Below are positions 1 to 6,409 of a stretch of DNA of 43,120 bases, piece by piece (the first letter of the stretch is position 1; every line of letters starts with the position of its first letter). Made by a program: the position numbers and the translations under genes. Below the pieces are notes generated by a model. It did no database searches. It had not been told where the DNA came from and worked only from the letters and a program-made list of their open reading frames with translations. The DNA lies in the IMG/VR virus record IMGVR_UViG_3300037587_000345, positions 1-43,120 of that record; one strand, 5' to 3'. Origin of the DNA: a virus.

Positions 1-363
1 GCCCATCATAGTAGTTGGCATCTTGCCATCCCACAACAACTTGGCTTCAGCTTCTTTCAGGGAGATGAGAGAAGGAGTTACGGATGCGGCCAAAGAACGG
101 TTGCCTTCAGCCACTTTCTGAATACGGTAGAGTTCGGCATCAGCCAACTCACGTTTGGCAGAAGACTGGAAGGAGGCAGATTTAGCAGAAGCCTTGGCCA
201 CAGCCGTCTTCTCCTCAGCTTCGGCAGAAGCCATACCCACGGCCAAGAGGAATACAATGAAGGAGAGTGTGAGCAACACCCGCCAACACTCATATTTAAG
301 ATGAGTGTCCATCAGCCTCAAATCAAGCTCAAGCTCCTCACTCACATCTTTCAATGGCTTCAT
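1..363 (-). CDS. Membrane-anchored/secreted coiled-coil protein, 3' end outside the window
   Basis: The frame is open from an ATG at 363 to the window edge (121 codons visible), so the C-terminus is missing. After about 27 polar residues comes a hydrophobic stretch (VLLTLSFIVFLLAVGMASA), which could be a membrane anchor or a signal sequence ending in an ASA-type cleavage site. The rest is Ala/Glu/Lys-rich and probably coiled coil. The last visible residues (LKEAEAKLLWDGKMPTTMMG) resemble the C-terminal tail of SPFH/prohibitin-like proteins, but no SPFH core is seen. It follows the preceding gene by one base in the same operon. Function unknown; a spanin-like role is possible but unsupported. 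Confidence 0.75.
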   Translation of the reverse strand, partial: MKPLKDVSEELELDLRLMDTHLKYECWRVLLTLSFIVFLLAVGMASAEAEEKTAVAKASAKSASFQSSAKRELADAELYRIQKVAEGNRSLAASVTPSLISLKEAEAKLLWDGKMPTTMMG

Positions 364-364
364 G

Positions 365-559
365 TTAAACACTCCCAATAATAAGAAACCCCAAACTTAC
401 CACAACCATGGCGATGAGTGGCCCCCATTTAGTGAAGAACGGGCCTGAAGGATTTCTATCATAAACCTCCACATTGTGGTAATACTCCCACATCCACCTT
501 AGGACAGAGGCCACGCATATGAATACCAGCAGTGCTATTAGTGCCATAGTGAGGGTCAC
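365..559 (-). CDS. Small two-pass membrane protein (64 aa)
   Basis: The GTG start at 559 is preferred because GGAGG lies 7 bases upstream inside the previous gene and the GTG overlaps that gene's TGA as GTGA. An in-frame ATG at 547 lacks this. Two hydrophobic helices (residues about 3-20 and 47-63) flank a short polar loop containing WMWEYYHN. No known family is recognised. It is one of many tiny membrane proteins in this operon. Confidence 0.75.
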   Translation of the reverse strand: MTLTMALIALLVFICVASVLRWMWEYYHNVEVYDRNPSGPFFTKWGPLIAMVVVSLGFLIIGSV

Positions 560-792
560 TTGAAATCCTCCAACGTGGCGTCCCGCATGGGGCTTATAGA
601 CAACCCGTCCACTGTGTCCTGATTTAGCATGACAGTGGTGCCATTCAATGTAGTGAGGGCGAAGAAGCCACCAGCATGGCCCACAGGGCTTGAGGATACG
701 GGTACAATGAAACTCCTCTCCTCCCCATCAACCATGGCCACAAGCACATCAATCACACGCTGCCCACCAGTGTCTGTAATTCGCGCCGTCAT
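556..792 (-). CDS. Hypothetical protein (78 aa), soluble, beta-rich
   Basis: The frame extends upstream to 834, but the ATG at 792 is the likely start: it overlaps the upstream stop as ATGA and has AGGGTGG just before it. The product begins MTARITDTGG and has alternating polar and hydrophobic residues typical of a small beta protein. There is no signal peptide or membrane segment. Its GGAGG near the 3' end probably serves the next gene, so the pair is translationally coupled. Function not recognised. Confidence 0.72.
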   Translation of the reverse strand: MTARITDTGGQRVIDVLVAMVDGEERSFIVPVSSSPVGHAGGFFALTTLNGTTVMLNQDTVDGLSISPMRDATLEDFK

Positions 793-1175
793 AGTAGTTC
801 CACCCTTGGCAGATTTGGTGGGGCAATACGCCACTCTAAGATGTCTGATTCGTCGAACTCTTCATCCCAGATCCAAGTGCATCTATGGGCCGCAACGGCT
901 TTGCCACTCCAGTTTCCACTAGTGTTTCGGATTCGTATCTCAATAAGCGTATTCCGAGGGGTGACGGGGCAATCAAGGCCGTCGTGGGTGTGCCAATTAT
1001 AGAGAGCGGGAGTGTTGGGGGACATTTCACGCTCAACCCTTTCATTAATGCTGTTGAAGGTGTCCCTGATATTCTTCAGGACATTACCCACCTTCACCCC
1101 TTCCCCCAAATCGATGAGGGCTTTAGCCTGCTCACTCAACTCGTGAAGGTATTCTTCCAATTCCAACTTATCCAT
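789..1175 (-). CDS. Hypothetical protein (128 aa) with helical N-half and Trp-rich C-terminal phage module
   Basis: Start at ATG 1175 (MDKLELEEYLHELSEQAK). The longer frame to 1280 would overlap a small real gene. Residues 1-48 look helical. Residues about 55-125 form a module with W-x-x-H-D-G-x-x-C-P-V, a strand reading IEIRIR, then a Trp pair and DILEWRI. The same W...PV...(D/E)I...W...DI..(W/Y) pattern recurs in the protein at 2333-2743 and in many phage hypothetical proteins (from memory). The stop overlaps the next start as ATGA. Function unknown. Confidence 0.78.
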   Translation of the reverse strand: MDKLELEEYLHELSEQAKALIDLGEGVKVGNVLKNIRDTFNSINERVEREMSPNTPALYNWHTHDGLDCPVTPRNTLIEIRIRNTSGNWSGKAVAAHRCTWIWDEEFDESDILEWRIAPPNLPRVELL

Positions 1176-1329
1176 ACTTAACCTCAAGCTCTTTCTTAAG
1201 GGCGATGGCATCTTTCCTGTCCATGCCACCCTTGATGATTGTTGGGCGTGTGTTTGGCACGCCAGATGAGAACATAACATGGCACCGTTTAGGCCCGTAG
1301 TTACGTATGAATATTCTTCCAGCTATCAT
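1168..1329 (-). CDS. Small hypothetical protein (53 aa)
   Basis: This frame begins MIAGRIFIRNYGPKR and ends ELEVKYG. Its ATG at 1329 directly abuts the TAA of the upstream gene (TAAATG), and its stop overlaps the ATG of the downstream gene at 1175 by 8 bases. This fit on both sides is the main evidence. It explains why the longer reading of the 1175 gene should be rejected. The product is basic, with two positively charged patches; no family recognised. Confidence 0.65.
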   Translation of the reverse strand: MIAGRIFIRNYGPKRCHVMFSSGVPNTRPTIIKGGMDRKDAIALKKELEVKYG

Positions 1330-1539
1330 TTAGTCCACCAATCTATATTTAGTGACAGTGGTTACAGCCTCAGCGAAGATACGATTCGTTGCACGATAAG
1401 AGCTAACGGCTACGTTGGGTCTATCCCTGGACAACTCTTCCAGCCAATCCAAATACTCCTGATTAAGAGTGTGGGTTACAAACCCCCGGTTAGTTGCATA
1501 ATCACAATCATCGGGGTCGGTCCAATAAGATACTATCAT
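1330..1539 (-). CDS. Hypothetical protein (69 aa)
   Basis: The ATG at 1539 has AAGGAA about 8 bases upstream. The product starts MIVSYWTDPDDCDYATNRG and contains an amphipathic helix (EYLDWLEELSRD). It is acidic and has no membrane segment. It is the first gene after a 130-bp gap with two hairpins, so it may open a separate translational block. The C-terminus abuts the next ATG. Function not recognised. Confidence 0.75.
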   Translation of the reverse strand: MIVSYWTDPDDCDYATNRGFVTHTLNQEYLDWLEELSRDRPNVAVSSYRATNRIFAEAVTTVTKYRLVD

Positions 1540-1570
1540 AACAGATTCCTTACAATGATATGTGCCCTAG

Positions 1571-1646
1571 CAGGCTCTCACAGCCTGTCTAAGACACATA
1601 CTCTTGGAAGTGATGGCAATGTAAGGGGGGAGAAATGAGCCCCTTA
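1571..1646. other. Two hairpins in a 130-bp intergenic gap
   Basis: CAGGCT at 1571-1576 pairs with AGCCTG at 1582-1587 (5-base loop), and TAAGGGG at 1622-1628 pairs with CCCCTTA at 1640-1646 (11-base loop). Neither is followed by a clear T-run on either strand, so they are poor intrinsic terminators. They sit in the only long gap of the left operon and could be RNA-processing or attenuation structures (inference). Confidence 0.4.
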
Positions 1647-1669
1647 GAGAGGCTCACAGGAGCTTACAG

Positions 1670-2053
1670 CTACTCCTCCTTCTTATCCCCCAAATATTCA
1701 TCCATGGCCTTCTCAAGCACTTCCAAGCTCTTACCGCCAAGCTTTTGTGCCTCTTCACTCTTGACAAGCTCAGTGACACCGTAAGCGGCCAGCATTTTGT
1801 AGGCCGTGTCTTTTGAGGGGGTGAATGTGTTAATAAGAACAGACAGTACAACGAAGAATAAGAGGGGCTTCACAAACTTTCCCAAAGTGTTGTAAACCTC
1901 ATTGAATATCCCATTCTCAGCTTCTCCGGGGTTGTCCCCGTAATAAAGTGACATGCCTACAAAAGTGACAACATACAGTGAGACAAGCCACTGCCATTGA
2001 ATATACGTGCCCATGACCACATCAATCAAATAAATAATCCAAACAATTTCCAT
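1670..2053 (-). CDS. Membrane protein with cytoplasmic C-terminal helix (127 aa)
   Basis: The ATG at 2053 overlaps the stop of the upstream 36-aa gene (TAATG). Three hydrophobic stretches are visible: residues about 2-15, 20-38 and 65-82 (LLFFVVLSVLINTF). A charged C-terminal tail follows, rich in Glu and Lys (ends LGDKKEE). It lies directly after two other tiny membrane proteins, so these three may form one membrane complex. It could be a holin or superinfection protein, but nothing in the sequence decides this. Confidence 0.75.
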   Translation of the reverse strand: MEIVWIIYLIDVVMGTYIQWQWLVSLYVVTFVGMSLYYGDNPGEAENGIFNEVYNTLGKFVKPLLFFVVLSVLINTFTPSKDTAYKMLAAYGVTELVKSEEAQKLGGKSLEVLEKAMDEYLGDKKEE

Positions 2054-2163
2054 TACGCAATACTCCCAAGAATTCTACCAGAAACATACATTACATATGC
2101 CAAGAGGGGCAGGAACGCCCACCATGACATTCCGAAGGGGATGGTTTTGTCATTGCCCATCAT
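2053..2163 (-). CDS. 36-aa single-pass membrane peptide
   Basis: The ATG at 2163 overlaps the upstream TGA as ATGA and the TAA overlaps the downstream ATG as TAATG, so it fits exactly between two genes. The product begins MMGNDKTIPFG and carries one hydrophobic helix (WWAFLPLLAYVMYVSG). No family recognised. An alternative ATG lies one codon downstream. Confidence 0.6.
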   Translation of the reverse strand: MMGNDKTIPFGMSWWAFLPLLAYVMYVSGRILGSIA

Positions 2164-2339
2164 CCTAATGCAATCCCTACATGCACTAGTCCACCGAAGA
2201 CAAGGAAAAAGAGAAATCCCGCCATTGCAGGTACAAATGCCCTATCCCAAAAGTCGAATCCGTGTGTGGGCTCAAACCACTCTATACACCAGCACATACA
2301 GATGATGATGAATAGTATTTGAGGATGATTGATTAGCAT
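2160..2339 (-). CDS. 59-aa two-pass membrane protein
   Basis: The ATG at 2339 overlaps the end of the upstream gene (stop at 2333-2335) by 7 bases. There are two hydrophobic helices: residues about 8-18 (ILFIIICMCWC) and 38-58 (AMAGFLFFLVFGGLVHVGIALG), separated by a loop with WFEPTHGFDFWD. The stop is coupled to the 36-aa gene as ATGA. Holin-like size and topology, but no family match is claimed. Confidence 0.62.
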   Translation of the reverse strand: MLINHPQILFIIICMCWCIEWFEPTHGFDFWDRAFVPAMAGFLFFLVFGGLVHVGIALG

Positions 2340-2743
2340 TGGTCCACCACCTTGTAATAAAGGATGTCAAATCCCCCTGTGTGGTTCCAACGGATCAATT
2401 CAGAACATTGATTACTGTATTGATAGCCACCGTCAACCCAGATGTCCACAGCCTTGCCAGGCACAGGATTGTCCCCGCCACGCCACGCCGTCACAACGGG
2501 GCGAGGTGGGGGAATGTACACTTCCAGCCCTTCAACGTCGATGCAATAGCGTACACAGTTGATGAGGACGAAACGAAAATCTGCATCGTAAGGACAGAGT
2601 TCGCCAGCAATTGCACTCGTAATTACACCCCTCACCCCGTTGCACTCAAGAGCTGATAGTCGAGCCCCGTCAGCGAGGGAGGGGAAGTTTTCATAGGTGT
2701 TGGTGACCCTCACCTTCGCCCCAACCTCAAATTTCCTATCCAC
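2333..2743 (-). CDS. Hypothetical protein (136 aa), SH3/KOW-like N-half and Trp-rich phage module
   Basis: The start is taken as GTG 2743 because AGGGAGG lies 7 bases upstream and the longer frame would overlap the upstream gene heavily. Residues 3-60 include DRKFEVGAKVRVTNTYENFP and later GVRGVITSA, reminiscent of small SH3/KOW-like barrels. Residues about 85-134 carry the module W-R-G-G-x-x-P-V ... DIWVDGG ... RWNHTGGFDILYYK, shared with the protein at 789-1175. Function unknown. Confidence 0.68.
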   Translation of the reverse strand: MDRKFEVGAKVRVTNTYENFPSLADGARLSALECNGVRGVITSAIAGELCPYDADFRFVLINCVRYCIDVEGLEVYIPPPRPVVTAWRGGDNPVPGKAVDIWVDGGYQYSNQCSELIRWNHTGGFDILYYKVVDQC

Positions 2744-2930
2744 GTCGCATCCTCCCTTTAGCCATGCAATAACCGTTGTAAAAGGACACAAATCCCACCT
2801 TATCATTGTATGGGGCGTCATTGTGTGGGACGCCAAACCCGTACTTTAGCCGCTCACGAAGGAATACAAAGTCCTCCATAGCCATGTCAAATTTGTCCTC
2901 TAGGGACTTCGCTTCATCTTTTCCAATCAT
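2736..2930 (-). CDS. Hypothetical protein (64 aa)
   Basis: The ATG at 2930 overlaps the TGA of the hydrolase gene as ATGA. The product is MIGKDEAKSLEDKFDMAMED with helical propensity, ending in a basic tail (MAKGRMRRG). The last codons contain the GGGAGG that serves the next GTG start. It is directly downstream of, and coupled to, the PHB-depolymerase-like gene, so it might be a partner of that enzyme (inference only). Confidence 0.72.
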   Translation of the reverse strand: MIGKDEAKSLEDKFDMAMEDFVFLRERLKYGFGVPHNDAPYNDKVGFVSFYNGYCMAKGRMRRG

Positions 2931-3784
2931 GCCCTCTGCTCCAAATCAATGAATATGTTGGCCCACATGCTCATAGACTTACGAGCTGTGAACACGCCTA
3001 GGTGTCCGGCGTTACATGCATAGTTTCGCACAACGCCGTCACAGTAGTTGCGTATGGCTTCCGTTTGTTCTGCCGGGGTTATGTCGTCCTTCAGGCCAAC
3101 GGCTATATTCACAGGACACTTAATGTCTAGCGTGTCCTTGAACGTGTTCTCCAAGAAGACCTGCTCAATCGCCTCCAAATACCAGCTACCGGCCAAGTCC
3201 TGCACATTGTCGTACCAGTTGTAGAAGCGTTTCGTCTTCTCCGTTGGATTAACGAACTTGTCCCAATAGTGCATCGTCGGGTTGGCGGACTTCCACCCAA
3301 CGTTCATGAGCCAACCAGGCATGACACCGCCAAACATGGCCACCGCACGTTGATACTTGTACAGGGGAGTCTCAAAGGCCGGTTTAAGGATGGACTCACC
3401 CAGACTGGTGTCAATGGGTGCCCCAGCCACTGTAAGGCTGTCAACGTACTCAGGGGCCTCTGTAGCCACTCTTGCGAACAGCCACCCAGCTTGGCATAAA
3501 CCCACCAAATGGGAGGAATCACTTACACCCATAGCGAACAATGTCTGACTCACCTTATCGGCGATGGACACATTCTTCGTGGCTTGTGTGGCACCCTTCC
3601 ATTTAATATGGCTCACACCTCCTGTGGTGTGTTTCAGAGCTTGCTGAATGATTGATTGACCATCGGCATAATCAAGGATTGCATCGCCATGACCAGCATC
3701 AGGAGGGCCAATCAATACGCCGTCCTTCCCTTCACGCCACTCTATCACTGCAATGGACGCATCCTCATAAATAACTTTGCTCAT
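2927..3784 (-). CDS. Alpha/beta hydrolase resembling intracellular polyhydroxybutyrate depolymerase
   Basis: 285 aa, ATG at 3784 with AGGTGA upstream. The nucleophile motif is G-L-C-Q-A-G (Cys97), the cysteine version of the lipase box seen in PHA synthases and intracellular PHB depolymerases rather than the usual Ser. The C-terminal third reads WYDNVQDLAGSWYLEAIEQVF (about 190-210), then an Asp pair in G-L-K-D-D-I (233-234) and G-H-L-G-V-F (His261), matching the PHB depolymerase C-terminal pattern YL-x3-VF ... DDI ... GH-x-GVF. A Cys/Asp/His triad is therefore present. No signal peptide, so it should be cytoplasmic. Likely role: hydrolysis of stored PHB/PHA to monomers, feeding carbon or reducing power to the infection (inference). 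It could instead act on another ester. It is much shorter at the N-terminus than bacterial PhaZ (about 400 aa). Confidence 0.75.
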   Translation of the reverse strand: MSKVIYEDASIAVIEWREGKDGVLIGPPDAGHGDAILDYADGQSIIQQALKHTTGGVSHIKWKGATQATKNVSIADKVSQTLFAMGVSDSSHLVGLCQAGWLFARVATEAPEYVDSLTVAGAPIDTSLGESILKPAFETPLYKYQRAVAMFGGVMPGWLMNVGWKSANPTMHYWDKFVNPTEKTKRFYNWYDNVQDLAGSWYLEAIEQVFLENTFKDTLDIKCPVNIAVGLKDDITPAEQTEAIRNYCDGVVRNYACNAGHLGVFTARKSMSMWANIFIDLEQRA

Positions 3785-3795
3785 AACGTCACCTG

Positions 3796-3996
3796 TTAAT
3801 GTGTATGTTTCGTGGAGGGCTTAGGGGTGATTGAAGGAACAGACACCCCAGGGATAAGCTCACCCACCACCTCAAGCTCCATGAGCTGAGGGGCGGGCTC
3901 GCATTTAATTATGTAAGGCTCTTGAATGCCAGACAATGCCACAATCCCAACTACACCTGCAACTAACCCCAAAATTAGAGTTACAAAACCGTTCAC
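3796..3996 (-). CDS. Small membrane-anchored protein (66 aa), GTG start
   Basis: GTG at 3996 overlaps the upstream TGA (GTGTGA). The N-terminus (NGFVTLILGLVAGVVGIVAL) is one hydrophobic helix, followed by a Pro-rich tail ending PSTKHTH. The only Cys after the helix is not in a lipobox, so it is an anchored rather than lipid-modified protein. It ends 11 bases before the hydrolase gene. Spanin-like topology is conceivable, but no paired gene is recognised. Confidence 0.65.
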   Translation of the reverse strand: MNGFVTLILGLVAGVVGIVALSGIQEPYIIKCEPAPQLMELEVVGELIPGVSVPSITPKPSTKHTH

Positions 3997-4211
3997 ACTA
4001 TCACCCCATATTTAACAATATGTGGGAACGTGCCTACTTTGCTCCAGCGAATATTTTTAGCATACGTCACCATACCTTGCCCATTAGGTTCATTATCCCA
4101 CCAGACACGCACAAGCTTGTCCAAGGGGACAGGACACACCGTGTCAGGTGTGGCGACGAAGCTATGCACAAGCGTGCCAGTGCGACGTTGAGGTCTGCGA
4201 AAAAGCGTCAT
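3993..4211 (-). CDS. Hypothetical protein (72 aa)
   Basis: The ATG at 4211 is preceded by AGGGGAG at optimal distance, so the frame extension to 4244 is rejected. The product begins MTLFRRPQRRTG and contains VRVWWDNEPNGQG and a C-terminal hydrophobic end (YGVIV). It is basic and soluble. The central VPLDKLVRVWWD pattern looks like a small beta domain. Function not recognised. Confidence 0.7.
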   Translation of the reverse strand: MTLFRRPQRRTGTLVHSFVATPDTVCPVPLDKLVRVWWDNEPNGQGMVTYAKNIRWSKVGTFPHIVKYGVIV

Positions 4212-4221
4212 AGTAGCTCCC

Positions 4222-4440
4222 CTAGTCCTTGAATACAGCATCAAAGGAGGAGACTATTGCTGCACACCCCAATAACGCTGGGAAGAGAAATAATAAGGCA
4301 AGGGCAATATCTCCTCTTATGGCATTACCCACCACCCCGACGAATGAAAAGAACATCATCATTATAAGAAGGACAAGCAACGATATGTCAATTCGCCATA
4401 CAATGCCGAGGAATTTAGGGCGCAAGTTTATTTTAGGCAT
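4222..4440 (-). CDS. Two-pass membrane protein (72 aa)
   Basis: The ATG at 4440 has AGGAAA about 6 bases upstream. After a basic N-terminus (MPKINLRPKFLG) come two long hydrophobic helices, residues about 17-37 (DISLLVLLIMMMFFSFVGVV) and 45-66, then FDAVFKD. The positive-inside rule predicts N-terminus in the cytoplasm. No family recognised. A candidate promoter lies inside this gene (4361-4391). Confidence 0.75.
   Translation of the reverse strand: MPKINLRPKFLGIVWRIDISLLVLLIMMMFFSFVGVVGNAIRGDIALALLFLFPALLGCAAIVSSFDAVFKD
4361..4391 (-). promoter_or_regulatory. Possible internal sigma-70 promoter (minus strand)
   Basis: On the minus strand, TTGACA (4391-4386) and TATAAT (4366-4361) are both exact hexamers, but the 19-bp spacer is too long for a strong promoter; a shifted TTATAA gives 18 bp. 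It lies inside the membrane-protein gene and would transcribe the hydrolase and the genes below it. It may be a chance match within AT-rich hydrophobic codons. Confidence 0.25.
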
Positions 4441-4452
4441 AACTATTTCCTA

Positions 4453-4518
4453 TTAGAGTCTATTAATTGCCCAAAATATTACAGGCAAGCTAATGAATGT
4501 TACGATTACAATTTCCAT
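4453..4518 (-). CDS. 21-aa single-pass membrane micropeptide
   Basis: ATG at 4518 has a textbook AAAGGAG six to seven bases upstream. The product MEIVIVTFISLPVIFWAINR plus Leu is almost one continuous hydrophobic helix with a basic end. It sits 12 bases before the next gene. A strong ribosome binding site on such a short frame argues for real translation. Topology resembles other phage or bacterial micropeptides that modulate membrane partners; the specific role is unknown. Confidence 0.55.
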   Translation of the reverse strand: MEIVIVTFISLPVIFWAINRL

Positions 4519-4533
4519 CCTATTCTCCTTTCA

Positions 4534-4569
4534 ATACAAAAGCCCACTCGCTAGAATAGGCTTTTGTAT
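4534..4569. terminator. 11-bp hairpin, terminator-like on both strands
   Basis: ATACAAAAGCC (4534-4544) pairs perfectly with GGCTTTTGTAT (4559-4569) around a 14-base loop. On the minus strand the right arm carries a TTTT run, as in a weak bidirectional intrinsic terminator. It separates the 216-aa gene from the micropeptide gene and ends just before the latter's ribosome binding site, so it could also act as a translational switch. The rest of 4519-4674 shows no gene. Confidence 0.45.
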
Positions 4570-4674
4570 GCACTCAGGGGCGTCGGCTTCCCAGCCTTGT
4601 AGGCCCCCTGTACGGGATATGGGTTTAACTTCGCATAATTATATCCTCAATATTGTGTGCCGGAATGGAGGGAA

Positions 4675-5325
4675 TTAAGCAACGTCGGCTTGAGCTTCTT
4701 CAAGGGCGCGAGCCACATCACCAGTGCCAGCTTCGGCCTTTTCAGCTTCTTCTGTCTTTTCAACGCCGTCAGCAATGCCAAGGTTGAGGGCAACCTGCGT
4801 AGACAAAGACTTGCGCAACAGGTCGATTGCAGCAATGGCAGCCTGTAAATCCTCTGTAGTACGCTCACAATTCTCGCTTTCGAAAATGTTTGCAGCGTTT
4901 GTAATGGCACGGGAAACAGTGGGTGCTGCCTTGTCTTTTCCAGGCTTCTTATCACGTCCCAACCAGCATTTAAGAGCTTCACCTTCACCGACACGAAGGG
5001 CTTCCCAATGCTGTTCAGCAGCTACGCGCTTTTTAGCCAGCTTCTTTGCTTTGTTCTTGCTCACTTTACCGTGGTTTTCGTCGTCCAACTCAGCTTTAAG
5101 CGTTATGGCTGTAAGCTCTTGAACGACGGCGCGGAAAGCCTTATGGATGTTGCGATTTACATTTGGCAACACACTATCGAGCTGTACTACCAACGATGTC
5201 TCGCCATGCTTCTGAGCATGAGCGACAGTTTCGATAGTGAGGCGTGAAGCCGTAGACCAAAGCTTGTCACCTGTTTGAGCGAAGGAGTTAATTGATTTGA
5301 TTATTTGTGCGGTAGATCTGGCCAT
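4675..5325 (-). CDS. Hypothetical protein (216 aa), first gene of the left operon
   Basis: Start at ATG 5325 (AGGTGA upstream); a GTG three codons earlier is less well placed. Residues 1-75 look helical, residues about 85-130 are strongly basic (SKNKAKKLAKKRVAAEQHWE) and the C-terminal 35 residues are Glu/Ala-rich and acidic (EKTEEAEKAEAGTGD). This basic-then-acidic layout is typical of nucleic-acid-binding early phage proteins, but no domain is recognised. It is the first gene after the long control region and is separated from the rest of the operon by a hairpin, so it may be expressed at a different level. Confidence 0.82.
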   Translation of the reverse strand: MARSTAQIIKSINSFAQTGDKLWSTASRLTIETVAHAQKHGETSLVVQLDSVLPNVNRNIHKAFRAVVQELTAITLKAELDDENHGKVSKNKAKKLAKKRVAAEQHWEALRVGEGEALKCWLGRDKKPGKDKAAPTVSRAITNAANIFESENCERTTEDLQAAIAAIDLLRKSLSTQVALNLGIADGVEKTEEAEKAEAGTGDVARALEEAQADVA

Positions 5326-5371
5326 GATATTCACCTGTTATTTAATGTTGTTGTGTAGAGCTTATTCCAAA

Positions 5372-5396
5372 GCCTGTAAGTTGTAAGCCTACAGGC
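5372..5396 (-). other. Hairpin in the leader of the 216-aa gene
   Basis: GCCTGTA (5372-5378) pairs with TACAGGC (5390-5396) around an 11-base loop, about 45 bases upstream of the gene start at 5325. A second hairpin, AAGCATT/AATGCTT, lies just upstream at about 5433-5453. Both would be in the 5' untranslated RNA of the leftward transcript. Confidence 0.4.
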
Positions 5397-6249
5397 AGGA
5401 GAATAAACACTCGTCACCGATGTTTATACATTAAGCATTTCCTCTTAATGCTTGTGTGTCCCTTGAAGCGTTGCAGGACCACATTTTGCAATGTTATCGC
5501 ATTTTACCAGATTAATTTTGACGGGCTTGTTTTATGTTCCCCAACTATATAGCCAACTATTCTATATAGACATTAGCGCCTCCTCTTATCCTCCCCTTAG
5601 CAGAACTATTGGTTACACTAGAATATGTCACGTCGAGCCTTCTCTTAAGCCCTTGACAAGACAAACATCTGTCTATGGGGGCTATCTATGCCTTCACGTT
5701 AAAAACACACCTATCACACCTAGTAATCTACCAGAGGAGCATTGCACAATATTCCGTACAATGTGGTTGGAGTGAGTTGATATTGCATATTTGCCTAAGG
5801 GTTGACATTGCCTGATGTTCTAGGTTGTCCGGCCCTTCAAGGTATGCATACGCCCCCTGTTGCTCCACTTCAAGATAAGGGGATAAATCCCGTCTCCTGT
5901 GATTTGAGTTATAGCGCTCTTATCCGCTGGCATGTTAAAGCGCATGCCGTAAAGGAAAATGTTATGCCTTATAACGTTCCCTAGTTTCAGGTAGTGGCTA
6001 ACACAACACGTCCTATTCGCTCACAGATTGCTTGGCTTTCCTTCACTCCACCCTATCCTGTAAGCTTTCCCCCTATGCTTAAAGCTTGTCACCACACTGA
6101 GAAGGCGGTTCGTAAAGCAGAGCATGTATTGAGGTAATCGCGGAACAGAAAGGAGCGAAATAATCGCTGCTAGCGTCTGGCCTTTAAGGCAGGCTTACCG
6201 CTCACTTTAGGCCCTTAGCATAACGGGCTGGCACACTACCGAGAACACT

Positions 6250-6268
6250 GGGGAAATTCCGTTTCCCC
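6250..6268. other. Perfect 7-bp GC/AT hairpin in the control region
   Basis: GGGGAAA (6250-6256) pairs with TTTCCCC (6262-6268) around the 5-base loop TTCCG. No T-run follows on either strand, so it is a structural element rather than a clear terminator. Confidence 0.45.
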
Positions 6269-6409
6269 TCTCTAGGCTTCACATCATACAGACTGTGGAA
6301 AGGAAAGCAACAACTAAATGCGCCTCCTGCCTATCTATCTGTAGGACCGCTTTACCGGTTGGCCTACCTCACACCTTGAATATTAGACCTATATGGGGGG
6401 ATTGCAAAC

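Noticed and set aside
78-293. 71-codon minus-strand frame at the left edge
   Set aside because: Arg/Leu/Pro/Trp-rich shadow of the real frame 1-363.
1659-1670. 12-base repeat AGGAGCTTACAG, also at about 6537-6548
   Set aside because: Many pairs of this length are expected by chance in 43 kb.
2744-2836. N-terminal extension of the gene at 2333
   Set aside because: Would overlap most of the upstream gene; GTG 2743 with AGGGAGG is much better.
5491-5775. 94-codon plus-strand frame in the control region
   Set aside because: No ribosome binding site, odd composition (many Leu, Ser, Tyr, Pro) and no relation to neighbours; likely chance.
5802-5984. 60-codon plus-strand frame beside a TTGACA at 5802
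   Set aside because: No matching -10 at usable spacing and no start signal; composition not protein-like.
6341-6367. tRNA-like fold (minus strand GCCAACCGGTAAAGC resembles a D-arm)
   Set aside because: No anticodon stem with a 7-base loop and no TTCGA-type T-arm follow, so it is not a tRNA; kept only as a hairpin.
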